DNA from: Micrococcus sp.
GTDB taxonomy: Bacteria > Actinomycetota > Actinomycetes > Actinomycetales > Micrococcaceae
Assembly (NCBI GenBank): GCA_029961105.1
Contig: JASBVO010000028.1
Location: 55,417-119,416, forward strand
Direction: 5' to 3'
DNA length: 64,000 nucleotides
Position numbers and translations under genes: made by a program. The notes beneath the pieces were generated by a model that was not told where the DNA came from, searched no databases, and was given only the letters and a program-made list of their open reading frames with translations. This document shows, piece by piece, positions 38,527 through 56,808 of this stretch; the first letter of the stretch is position 1, and every line of letters begins with the position of its first letter.

Positions 38527-40025
38527 GCCTCCATCCTACGGAGTCCGTGCCGACCACTCGTCGGGAAGGGGGGAAGGCTTTCCTGCCACAGCCAGGGATC
38601 CAGCACCGCGGTGGCATGCCCCTCCGGGCGTCCGGCCGCCGCGGCGTGCCGGTCGGCGTGGGCCAGGAATGCATCGGTGTCCACCGTGGCATGCCGGTGC
38701 TCGCTGACCCAGGTACGCAGCAGGTCCGTGAACACCTCCTCGCCGAGATCCTGGCGGAGTGCGAACAAGGCCATGGCACCGCGCTTGTAGATCCGGTCGT
38801 CGAACATCAGCTCGGGTCCGGGATCGGCCACCACGAGGTCCTGTTCCTTGCCGGCCAGGCCCCGCCAGGCGGTGCGGGCGTAGGAGGACAGCGCCCCGCG
38901 GCCGGACTCGGCGCCCCACAGCCACTCGCTGTAGCAGGCGAAGCCCTCGTGCAGCCAGATGTCCTTCCACTGGCGCAGTGTCAGGGCGTTGCCGAACCAC
39001 TGGTGGGCCAGCTCGTGGGCCACCAGCCGCTCGGCGGCCCAGGACCCGGTCAGGTGGTTCGAGCCGAAGATGGACAACGAGGCGGCCTCGAGCGGGATCT
39101 CCAGGGCGTCGTCCGTGACGACGGCGGTGTACCGGGCGAAGGGGTAGGGACCGAAGTGCCAGCTGTAGCAGGCCATCATCTCGGTCTGCAGTCCCAGGAC
39201 CGCCAGGGCGCGATCCTGCAGGGCGGGGGAGGTGGCCAGGAAGACCGGGGCCGGGTGGCCCGCCCACTCCCTCTCGCGGTGCTCGGCATCCTGCCGCTCG
39301 TCCTGCCCGGGCCACGGGCCGTCCAGCAGGCCCCGTGCCGCCTGCGGGGCCGGCCCCGTGGCACGGTGCCGGCCGGGCGCCTGCTCGGGCACGGCCACCA
39401 GCTGGTACCTGCCGATCTGCACCGTGACGAGGTAACTGGGCGCGGGCTGGCGCAGTTCCCAGGTCCATTCCTCACGGGAGGACCGGCGACGGTGCCCGGT
39501 GGGCAGGCCGTTGCAGACCGGCAGGTAGCCGGCATCGGTGCTGATGGTGAAGTGATAGGTGGACTTCACGGAGGGGTGGTCCACGCACGGGAACCAGGTG
39601 GACGCGCCATTGGGCTGGCCGGCCACCAGCACGCCGTCCTCCAGTTCCTCCCAGCCGATCTCGCCCCAGGTGCCGTGCAGCATCTTCGGGACCCCGGAAT
39701 AGGTGATCTCCAGGGTCAGGGGAGTGCCGGCGTCGAGCGTCGAGGCCAGGTCCACCACGAGCCGGCTGTTGCGCGCGGTGAGCCTGGCGACCTTCACGGA
39801 GCGCCCCTCGGAGGCAGCCCTGACCTTGGTCGCCGAGAGGCCGTGCAGGTCCAGCTCGATCCTCGTGGCCCGGTTCAGCACGGTGCCCTCGAGCCGCGCC
39901 TTGCCCGAGACCCGGTTGGCGGCCAGCTTGACCTCGAGGTCAAGGTCGTAATGGCCGACGCCGTAGTCCGGGGTGCCCGATCCGGGAAGGTAGGGATCGG
40001 GGATGGCCGGTCTGACGTCGCTCAC
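38523..40025 (-). CDS. M1-family metallopeptidase
   Basis: 500 residues, GTG start overlapping the stop of the synthetase gene. Zinc site HELAH (337-341) with the third ligand Glu360 (WLHEGFACYSEW), typical of M1 peptidases. The exopeptidase GAMEN motif is not present in normal form; the matching place reads IPLEAASLSIFG. It is a short form without the long C-terminal helical domain of PepN and without a signal peptide. Co-transcribed with a Pls/PosA-type synthetase, it may trim or degrade that enzyme's product; this is inference. Confidence 0.87.
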   Translation of the reverse strand: MSDVRPAIPDPYLPGSGTPDYGVGHYDLDLEVKLAANRVSGKARLEGTVLNRATRIELDLHGLSATKVRAASEGRSVKVARLTARNSRLVVDLASTLDAGTPLTLEITYSGVPKMLHGTWGEIGWEELEDGVLVAGQPNGASTWFPCVDHPSVKSTYHFTISTDAGYLPVCNGLPTGHRRRSSREEWTWELRQPAPSYLVTVQIGRYQLVAVPEQAPGRHRATGPAPQAARGLLDGPWPGQDERQDAEHREREWAGHPAPVFLATSPALQDRALAVLGLQTEMMACYSWHFGPYPFARYTAVVTDDALEIPLEAASLSIFGSNHLTGSWAAERLVAHELAHQWFGNALTLRQWKDIWLHEGFACYSEWLWGAESGRGALSSYARTAWRGLAGKEQDLVVADPGPELMFDDRIYKRGAMALFALRQDLGEEVFTDLLRTWVSEHRHATVDTDAFLAHADRHAAAAGRPEGHATAVLDPWLWQESLPPFPTSGRHGLRRMEA

Positions 40026-43000
40026 GGGTGGATCTGCTCCTGATGCTCTGAGGGGTGGTCCGAGGCGGACGGGCCGGCCGGCACCATGGCGGCCTCCGCG
40101 GCCTTCGCAGCTTGCGCGGCCGCGGCCTTCGCGGCCTTGGCCTCCCGGCGTTCCAGCCGGGTGAGCGCGGCGGCGAGGCCCTTCACCTTGGGGCCCTTCC
40201 ACGGTGCCACGGGATTGCCGATCCACCAGGTGTGGCCCGGCACCATCTCGCCGCGCATGACCAGCGATCCGGCCCCCACGGTACCGCCATCACCGATCGA
40301 CGCGGCCGGGAGGATGACGGAGTTGGGACCCAGGGTGGCGCCGTCGCCGAACCGCACGGTGTCGATGGACATCACGCGGTCGTGGAACAGGTGGGTCTGG
40401 ACCACGCAGCCGCGGTTGACCGTCGAGGAGTCCCCGAGGGTGACCAGGTCGGCCTCCGGCAGCCAGTAGGACTCGCACCACACGCCGTGGCCGATCTTCG
40501 CGCCCAGGGCACGCAACCACCACACGAGGGACGGGGTGCCCGAGGCCAGGCGGCCGAACCAGGGGGCGGAGACCATCTCGATGAAGGTGTCCACCACCTC
40601 GTTCCGCCAGATGAACGAGCTCCACAAGGGGTGCTCGCCGGCCGTGATGCGACCGACGAGGACCTTCTTGGCGATCACCGAGGACCCGGCCGCCAGTGCG
40701 CCGGCCAGCATCAGGACCACTCCGCCCAGCAGGACGGCCAGCCACCAGCCGCCGGGGCCGGCACCCTCGGCGGCGCCACCGCCGAGCTGGGCCAGCCCGT
40801 CCAGGGCCAGGGCCACGAGGATGGCGATGACGGTGGAGACCCAGACCGGGATGCTGCGGAGCAGTTCCCACCCGGTGCGGGCACGCTTCAGGGCCGCGGG
40901 CGGATCATAGGTCAGGGCGTCCTCGGCCTCGACCTCCGTGCGGCGCAGCCGCACGGGCGGGGAACCGAGCCAGGAGGAGCCGGCCTTGGTCTTCTTCGGA
41001 GTGGCCGACAGCACCGCGACCAGGGAGTTCTTGGACAGCTTGCGGCCGGCTGCCACCATGCCGGAGTTGCCGACGAACGACTTCCGGCCGATCCTGGCCT
41101 GGCCCACGTACATCCAGCCGCGCTGGAGCTCATAGGAGCCCACCATCGTGTCGTCTGCCAGGAAGGCGTCGTCCCCGATCTGGGTGAGGGCGGGCTGCAG
41201 GATGACCGTGGAGGCCTCCACGTTGGTGCCGACCTCGGCACCCAGCCAGCGCAGCCACACCGGGGTGAAGCGGGAGGCGTAGAGCGGGAACAGCAGGTCC
41301 CGGGCAGTGTCCAGGACGCGCTCGGTGGCCCACAGCTGCCAGCCGATCCGGGAGCGCACGGCGTGATACCCCTCGCCCACCCCGACTGACAGCAGCCGCA
41401 CGACAATCACGGTGAACGCCATGTTCAGCCCGAACCAGACGGCGGCGATGAGGGGGCTGGCAGCCAGCAGCCGCCACCCGGAGCCGACCAGGGTCTCGGG
41501 GGCCGTCCCGGCGCCACCGGGCTGCCAGTCCGGCCACCAGGTCAGCGACCACAGCCCCAGCAGGGCCGCCAGCGCGGCCGCGGCGAAGGGCAGCAGCGCC
41601 AGGATCCCGGACCCGACGGCGGACAGGGCGAGCCAGCCGGTGGCCCGCGGCGGGTCGATGTTCGGTCCGGAGTACCTGGCCTTGCCGAGGCGCTGTGCCG
41701 GGGACCCGGCGTAGTCGAGGCCGTCCTTGGCGCGCCCGGCCACGGTGGAACCGGGCTGGATCCGGGTGCCGGTGCCGACCGAGGCGCCCGGCAGCAGGGT
41801 GGACCGGGATCCGACCACCGCATCCGGGCCGACGCTGATCTTCCCGATGTGCACGACGTCGCCGTCGATCCAGTAACCGGACAGGTCGACCTCGGGTTCC
41901 ACCGAGGAGCCGTCCCCGAGCTCGAGCAACCCGGTCACGGGCGGCACCGAGTGCAGGTCGACGTTCTTCCCGATCCGGGCCCCGAGCAGCCGGGCATAGG
42001 TGGGCACCCAGAGGGCCCCGCCCAGGGAGACCGGGTCCACGAGGTCGGAGATGTGCTGGGCCAGCCACAGGCGCAGGTGGACCCTGCCGGAGCGCGGGTA
42101 GGAGCCGGGGGTCACCCCGCGTAGCAGCCACCGGGCGGCCGCGACCGAGAGGAGCATGCGGCCCGGCGGGGCCACGAACACCAGCCAGGCGGCCAGGATC
42201 CACCACCAGGACACGGTGGGGGCGCCGGGCAGGATCCCCGAGGCCGCAGCAAGGTTCGACCCGGCGGCCAGGTACACCACCCAGCGCATGGCGACCAGGA
42301 TCACCAGCGGGATGCCCATCAGTGTCTGGAAGACCTGCGCCTTGCGTGACGTGCGCACCACGGGCCGGGGCTCGAGCGGTTCCGCCGGGACCACCGGCCG
42401 GCCGTCATTGCCGGTGACGGCCTCCAGCAGGGCGCCGGCCCGGGGATGGGCATAGATGTCCCGCACGGTGACGGTGGGGTAGCGGGAGCGCAGCCGCGAG
42501 ACGAGCTGTGCGGCGGCCAGCGAACCGCCGCCGGAGGCGAAGAAGTCGGTGTCCAGGTCCTCCGGGGCCACTCCGAGCACGTCGGTCCACTGGGACAGCA
42601 CCCAGCCGCCGGGGGAGTCCGGGTCCACGGGCAGGTCGGCGCTCGGCCCGGTTCCGGAGTGCCCGGGACCCTGGCCGGCCTGGCCGGGAAGGGGCCACGG
42701 CAGGGCATTGCGGTCCACCTTGCCGGAGGTCTTCGTGGGCAGGGTCTCGACGGTCACCAGCCGGGGCACGAGTGCCCCGGGCAGCTCGGCCTCGAGCCGG
42801 GCCCGGAACGCCTTCAGGTCCGGTTCCGGGGCCGACGGCGGCACGGCCAGGTACCCGATGAGCAGCTGGGTCCCGGCCGGCGTCGTCTGCACGGCCGCGG
42901 CGCCGCCGGCGACGCCGGGCAGGGACTGCAGGGCGGCGTCGATCTCACCGAGTTCGATGCGCCGTCCGCCGAGCTTGACCTGTTCGTCGGCGCGTCCGGC

Positions 43001-44167
43001 GAACAGCAGGCCCTCGGGGTCCCAGACCACGAGATCACCGGAGCGGTAGGCGCGGTCCCAGCCGAGGGTGGGCATCGGGGCGTACTTCTCGGCGTCCTTG
43101 GCCGGATCCAGGTAGCGGGCCAGGCCGACGCCGCCGATGATCAGCTCGCCGGTCTCGCCCTCGGCCACGGGGATCCCCGTGGCCGGGTCCACGATGGCCA
43201 GGTCCCATCCGTCCAGGGGCAGTCCGATGCGCACGGGGCCGGTGCCGTCCATCTGGGCGGCGCTGGCCACGACGGTGGCCTCGGTGGGGCCGTAGGTGTT
43301 CCATAGTTCGCGGTCGTCCTCGGCGAGGCGGGCGGCCAGCTCCGGTGGGCAGGCCTCGCCGCCGAAGATCAGCAGGCGGACGTTCTCCAGGGCCTCCGGG
43401 GGCCACAGGGCGGCCAGCGTGGGCACCGTGGAGACCACGTTGATCGAGCGGGACACCAGCCAGGGGCCGAGGTCCATGCCGGACCGCACGAGGGAGCGGG
43501 GCGCCGGGACCAGGCAGGCCCCGGAGCGCCAGGCCAGCCACATCTCCTCACACGAGGCGTCGAACGCCACGGAGAGTCCGGCCAGCACCCGGTCGCCGGG
43601 ACCGAGCGGATCGTCCTGCAGGAAGATCCGCGCCTCGGCGTCCACGAACGCCGCGGCGCTGCGGTGGGTGACGGCCACGCCCTTCGGGGTGCCGGTCGAC
43701 CCGGAGGTGAAGATGATCCAGGCGTCATCCCCGGGCTCCGCCGGCCGAGGGGCCGGGAAGGGCTTGGGGCGGGACGAGGAGGTCCGGACCCTGCCCTCGC
43801 CGCTGAGGATGGCGGCCACCCGCGCCTCGGAGAACACCAGCCGCGCCCGCTCCTCGGGGTCGTCGGCGTCCACGGGCACGTAGGCCGCGCCGATGTAGAG
43901 CGAGGCCAGGATGGAGACGTAGAGCTCCACCGTGCCGGACGGGATGCGGATGCCGATCCGGTCGCCGGCCCCCAGCCCCGCCTCGTGCAGGGCGCGGCCC
44001 ATGGCCTTGACCTCGTCCAGCAGCTCGGCATACGACAGGACGGTCTCGCCGTCGTCGAGGGCGGGGGCCTCCGGGTGCTGCTCTGCGGTGGCCACGAGGA
44101 CGTCCACCAGGGTGCGGACCGGAGGGGCCTTGGCGGCAGCGGGCAACTGGGGCGGGTGTATGGACAC
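40022..44167 (-). CDS. Pls/PosA-type non-ribosomal peptide synthetase
   Basis: 1381 residues, membrane protein. Residues about 20-490 are an adenylation domain (FTSGSTGTPKG 153-163, NTYGPTE 290-296, A10 Lys483). By eye alignment to GrsA its specificity code is D-A-E-S-I-G-T-V-V-K, very close to a lysine code I recall (DAESIGSVCK). A carrier domain follows (about 515-590, Ser549 in GGGSL). There is no condensation or thioesterase domain. Instead come membrane segments and three left-handed beta-helix domains (about 728-810, 975-1050, 1220-1312), the layout of epsilon-poly-lysine synthetase Pls and the PosA family. The C-terminus is an Ala/Lys helix. First gene of a three-gene operon. Confidence 0.88.
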   Translation of the reverse strand: MSIHPPQLPAAAKAPPVRTLVDVLVATAEQHPEAPALDDGETVLSYAELLDEVKAMGRALHEAGLGAGDRIGIRIPSGTVELYVSILASLYIGAAYVPVDADDPEERARLVFSEARVAAILSGEGRVRTSSSRPKPFPAPRPAEPGDDAWIIFTSGSTGTPKGVAVTHRSAAAFVDAEARIFLQDDPLGPGDRVLAGLSVAFDASCEEMWLAWRSGACLVPAPRSLVRSGMDLGPWLVSRSINVVSTVPTLAALWPPEALENVRLLIFGGEACPPELAARLAEDDRELWNTYGPTEATVVASAAQMDGTGPVRIGLPLDGWDLAIVDPATGIPVAEGETGELIIGGVGLARYLDPAKDAEKYAPMPTLGWDRAYRSGDLVVWDPEGLLFAGRADEQVKLGGRRIELGEIDAALQSLPGVAGGAAAVQTTPAGTQLLIGYLAVPPSAPEPDLKAFRARLEAELPGALVPRLVTVETLPTKTSGKVDRNALPWPLPGQAGQGPGHSGTGPSADLPVDPDSPGGWVLSQWTDVLGVAPEDLDTDFFASGGGSLAAAQLVSRLRSRYPTVTVRDIYAHPRAGALLEAVTGNDGRPVVPAEPLEPRPVVRTSRKAQVFQTLMGIPLVILVAMRWVVYLAAGSNLAAASGILPGAPTVSWWWILAAWLVFVAPPGRMLLSVAAARWLLRGVTPGSYPRSGRVHLRLWLAQHISDLVDPVSLGGALWVPTYARLLGARIGKNVDLHSVPPVTGLLELGDGSSVEPEVDLSGYWIDGDVVHIGKISVGPDAVVGSRSTLLPGASVGTGTRIQPGSTVAGRAKDGLDYAGSPAQRLGKARYSGPNIDPPRATGWLALSAVGSGILALLPFAAAALAALLGLWSLTWWPDWQPGGAGTAPETLVGSGWRLLAASPLIAAVWFGLNMAFTVIVVRLLSVGVGEGYHAVRSRIGWQLWATERVLDTARDLLFPLYASRFTPVWLRWLGAEVGTNVEASTVILQPALTQIGDDAFLADDTMVGSYELQRGWMYVGQARIGRKSFVGNSGMVAAGRKLSKNSLVAVLSATPKKTKAGSSWLGSPPVRLRRTEVEAEDALTYDPPAALKRARTGWELLRSIPVWVSTVIAILVALALDGLAQLGGGAAEGAGPGGWWLAVLLGGVVLMLAGALAAGSSVIAKKVLVGRITAGEHPLWSSFIWRNEVVDTFIEMVSAPWFGRLASGTPSLVWWLRALGAKIGHGVWCESYWLPEADLVTLGDSSTVNRGCVVQTHLFHDRVMSIDTVRFGDGATLGPNSVILPAASIGDGGTVGAGSLVMRGEMVPGHTWWIGNPVAPWKGPKVKGLAAALTRLERREAKAAKAAAAQAAKAAEAAMVPAGPSASDHPSEHQEQIHP

Positions 44168-44193
44168 GGCGGAGTTCGGCCTACTCTCGGAGA

Positions 44194-44210
44194 AGCAGAT
44201 AACTGCTAAA
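44194..44210. promoter_or_regulatory. Candidate operator C, upstream of synthetase
   Basis: AGCAG-ATAA-CTGCT followed by AAA, 27 bp upstream of the synthetase start, in a locally AT-rich stretch. On the minus strand it reads TTTAGCAGTTATCTGCT, sharing the TTAGCAG half-site with the PHA operators A and B. Confidence 0.45.
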
Positions 44211-44270
44211 CGGAAAAAAGAATGCCTGCCATCTTATCGCGTTTCGGGACCACGGGCCCGGTGGCCCGCG

Positions 44271-45266
44271 TCACTGGGGCAGCAGCAGCGACTTCCCGGT
44301 GGTCTTCCGGCCCTGCAGGTCCTGGTGTGCCCGGCCGGCCTCCGCCAAGGCGTAGGTGGCACCCACCCGGAACGTGAGGGAGCCGTCGTCCAGCGCGGAG
44401 AACAGCTCCCGGGCCCGCCACCGGGTCTCCTCGGCGCTCCGCGTGTAGAACTTCAGGGACGGGCGGGTGACGTACAGCGACCCGCCGGCGTTGAGCCGCT
44501 GCAGGTCGAAGGGGGGCACCTGGCCCGAGGACCCGCCGAACAGCACGAGCATGCCGCGGACCCGCAGGGACTCCAGGGACTCATCGAAGGTGTCCCTGCC
44601 GACGCCGTCGAAGACCACGTGCACCCCCTCCCCGCCGGTGAGCTCCCGGACCCGGGACGCGAACCCGGAGTAGTCGAGGACCTCGCTGGCGCCGGCCTGC
44701 CGGGACAGCTCCTTCTTCTCGTCCGTGGAGGCGGTGGTGATCACGGTGGCGCCCTGGGCCACGCACAGCTGGGTGAGCAGCAGGCCCACGCCCCCGGCCC
44801 CGGCATGGACGAGGACGGTCTGCCCGGGCTCCACCAGGAAGGTGGAGCGGCACAGGTAGTGGGCGGTCATTCCCTGCAGGGGGATCGCGGCCGCCGTGAC
44901 GGCGTCCACGCCGTCCGGGACCGGCAGCATCTGGTCCACCGCCACGGTGAAGAACTCGGCGTAGGTGCCGGAGCCGGCGGCGGTGGCGACGACGTCGCCC
45001 ACGGAGACCGCGTCCCCGACGCCGGAGCCCACGGCCACGACCGTGCCGGCGCCCTCCGAACCCGGGATGAAGGGGTGGGGCATGCGGTAGACCCCGGAGC
45101 GCTGGTAGGTCTCGATGAAGTTCAGGCCCGCCGCGGCGGTGCGCACGAGCACCTCTCCGGCGGCCGGGGCCGGGACCGGGACCTCGGTCCAGCGCAGGAC
45201 CTCGGGGCCGCCGGAGGCGTCGACGCGGATGGCATGCTGGGTGGTGGGCACAGGGTTCTCCGTCAT
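44271..45266 (-). CDS. NADPH:quinone oxidoreductase (zeta-crystallin type)
   Basis: 331 residues from the ATG at 45266. Medium-chain dehydrogenase family without zinc ligands: GLNFIETYQRSGVYRMPHPFIPGSEGAG near residue 45-75, and the NADPH-binding VLVHAGAGGVGLLLTQL in the middle. Typical of quinone oxidoreductase Qor. The frame is open upstream to 45734 as a shadow of argC. Divergent from argC. Confidence 0.88.
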   Translation of the reverse strand: MTENPVPTTQHAIRVDASGGPEVLRWTEVPVPAPAAGEVLVRTAAAGLNFIETYQRSGVYRMPHPFIPGSEGAGTVVAVGSGVGDAVSVGDVVATAAGSGTYAEFFTVAVDQMLPVPDGVDAVTAAAIPLQGMTAHYLCRSTFLVEPGQTVLVHAGAGGVGLLLTQLCVAQGATVITTASTDEKKELSRQAGASEVLDYSGFASRVRELTGGEGVHVVFDGVGRDTFDESLESLRVRGMLVLFGGSSGQVPPFDLQRLNAGGSLYVTRPSLKFYTRSAEETRWRARELFSALDDGSLTFRVGATYALAEAGRAHQDLQGRKTTGKSLLLPQ

Positions 45267-45305
45267 GCAGCCCACGGTAGCCGTGCCCGGTGACCGGCGC
45301 GATGA

Positions 45306-47563
<2,258 letters not shown>

Positions 47564-47573
47564 GGGAGGGACC

Positions 47574-51293
<3,720 letters not shown>

Positions 51294-51357
51294 TTCCTGC
51301 CCCTGCCCCGGCTCGGCTACGCGTGACGAGCCCCCGTACCGGCCCACGCCAGACACG

Positions 51358-51391
51358 ACGACGCCGGCCGAGGTGACTCGGCCGGCGTCGT
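51358..51391. terminator. Terminator of argCJBDFR
   Basis: Perfect 15-bp stem ACGACGCCGGCCGAG with loop GTGA, between convergent argR and lipoprotein genes. Confidence 0.8.
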
Positions 51392-51436
51392 GGCGTGTGC
51401 CCAGGGGTTAGCGATCAGCGCGGACCGGGGATGGCG

Positions 51437-52216
51437 TCACATGCCGGGAACGGCGAAGACCTCGCCCTTGGCCGGCATGTCGACCGGCTCGACGGCGTCC
51501 CAGTCGGAGAAGTCCACGGTGCCGGTTCCGGTGTCGGAGCCGGCGTCAGGGGATGCCGAGGCCGCGTCGGTCGAGGCCTCCGCGGACTCGCCCTCGCCCT
51601 GCTCGACCTCCACGCGGACGAGCTTGTTGTCCTTGGTGATGTAGATGGCCACGGGCTCGCCGTTCTCGGCACTGGTGCCGGAGTACTTGTAGACCTCTTC
51701 GTCGTTGTGGGTCACGACCTCGGAGGTGTACTCGGAGTCGCCGAACTCGTCGGCGTCCGGGATCTCCTCGCTGAAGCTGGACCAGAAGGTCGACATGGTG
51801 AAGCCGCCCTCCTCCGCGGGGACCTCGAGCCACTTCTCGCCCACCAGGTCCTGCAGCGGGGCACCGCCCATCTCCTCGTAGAAGGCCCCGTTGGGCTTCA
51901 TGTAGGTGTTCTCGGCGTTGCCGACGACCTCGACCTGGGCCTCGCCCATGGACACGGAGCCGGAGTAGGAGGAGTCGTCGATCAGGCCGGACATCGTGAC
52001 GGACATGTCCTGACCGCCCTGGGTGACGTTGCCGTCGATCGACACCGACTTGGCGTTCTGGATGGACTCGCTCACCTCGGGCCACACGTCCTCCAGCGGG
52101 GGGACGCCGTTACCGCAGCCGGCCAGGGTCAGGGCCGCGGCGGCGCTCAGGGCGGTGATGCCCAGGGCGCGGAATCCGCGCTGTGCGGTGGTGTGGCGGG
52201 TGGTCGTCTGAGGCAT
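51437..52216 (-). CDS. Putative lipoprotein
   Basis: 259 residues. Signal peptide with lipobox TLAGC (Cys34), then a beta-rich body (residues ~40-210) that looks like the LolA/LprG/LppX-type half-barrel (paired strands SVSIDGNVTQGG, SYSGSVSMGEAQVEVVG), and an acidic Ser/Asp/Ala-rich C-terminus. Probably anchored outside the cell; it may carry a hydrophobic molecule, but I cannot name a function. Confidence 0.78.
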   Translation of the reverse strand: MPQTTTRHTTAQRGFRALGITALSAAAALTLAGCGNGVPPLEDVWPEVSESIQNAKSVSIDGNVTQGGQDMSVTMSGLIDDSSYSGSVSMGEAQVEVVGNAENTYMKPNGAFYEEMGGAPLQDLVGEKWLEVPAEEGGFTMSTFWSSFSEEIPDADEFGDSEYTSEVVTHNDEEVYKYSGTSAENGEPVAIYITKDNKLVRVEVEQGEGESAEASTDAASASPDAGSDTGTGTVDFSDWDAVEPVDMPAKGEVFAVPGM

Positions 52217-52323
52217 GGATCGGTCCCCTTCGAGGCTGGTGGTGTGGCGTGCGCGGCGAACCCTCGTCGTCGGCGCAGCGCGGTGATGACTGTTCCACCC
52301 TAGTCCCTGGCTCTCAGACGAAA

Positions 52324-52363
52324 GAACGCGCCGGATGGGGAGAAGTCCCCATCCGGCGCGTTC
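52324..52363 (-). terminator. Terminator after rpf
   Basis: Perfect stem of 17 bp (GAACGCGCCGGATGGGG and complement) with a short loop AGAAGT, immediately downstream of the rpf stop on the minus strand. Confidence 0.8.
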
Positions 52364-52385
52364 AGTCGGACCTGATGAACCTGGA

Positions 52386-53488
<1,103 letters not shown>

Positions 53489-53974
53489 TCACTCGGCCGA
53501 GATCGACCCGTGATCCTTGCCGTGGCCCGCCTCGTCGAGCAGGCGGCGCATGGCCTCGAGCCCGAATTGGTCCACCGCGGCGCGGGCGCTGACCGGGCCG
53601 GCGTCGGGATCCGCGCCGGCGGCCAGCAGGGCGCGCACCGATTCCTCGTTCTGCACGAAGACGGCGCAGGCCAGGGCGTTCTGGCCGCGCGCGTTGAGCC
53701 GGTGCACGTCGGCGCCCCGGTCGAGCAGGGCCCGCACCAGGGCCGGATGGTTGTTGTAGGTCGCCAGGATCAGCAGCGTGTCCCCGTTGTGGTTGGCCAG
53801 GTTGACGGGGACGCCCTGGTCGACGGCGGAGAGCAGGGGCCCTGCCTCACCGGCGCGGGCCAAGTCGAACAGGGAGTTGAGGAACTCCAGCTGCTCGTCC
53901 GTGAGCTCGGGAGGTGTCTGCGGCGCCGCGGAGGGGCCGTCCGGGTTCCGGGGTCCGGGGATGTCGCTGCTCAT
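53489..53974 (-). CDS. Ankyrin-repeat protein
   Basis: 161 residues. After a Pro-rich N-terminus come three to four ankyrin repeats (NHNGDTLLILATYNNHPALVRALLDRGADV, NARGQNALACAVFVQNEESVRALLAAGADP). No enzyme motif. Small bacterial ankyrin proteins are protein-binding; partner unknown. Confidence 0.85.
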   Translation of the reverse strand: MSSDIPGPRNPDGPSAAPQTPPELTDEQLEFLNSLFDLARAGEAGPLLSAVDQGVPVNLANHNGDTLLILATYNNHPALVRALLDRGADVHRLNARGQNALACAVFVQNEESVRALLAAGADPDAGPVSARAAVDQFGLEAMRRLLDEAGHGKDHGSISAE

Positions 53975-54047
53975 GGGTCCACAGTACGGTGAGGGACGGT
54001 GCCGCGCTCAGCCGCCGGCCCCCGGCGCTGTCACCTGTGCACGACAA

Positions 54048-54073
54048 TGCATAAATATGTAGACTCTTGCATA
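54048..54073. promoter_or_regulatory. Paired ArgR boxes upstream of argG
   Basis: TGCATAAATATGTA (54048-54061) and TGCATA (54068-54073), starts 20 bp apart, as before argC. A TAGACT -10-like hexamer (54060-54065) lies between the boxes, so ArgR would block polymerase. Confidence 0.78.
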
Positions 54074-54145
54074 GAGTCCACCAGGGCCGGACGTCCGTCA
54101 TGTGGAGACCGGCCTGCCACTGCAGGAGACCTTGAGGAGTACGCA

Positions 54146-56805
<2,660 letters not shown>

Positions 56806-56808
56806 CGG

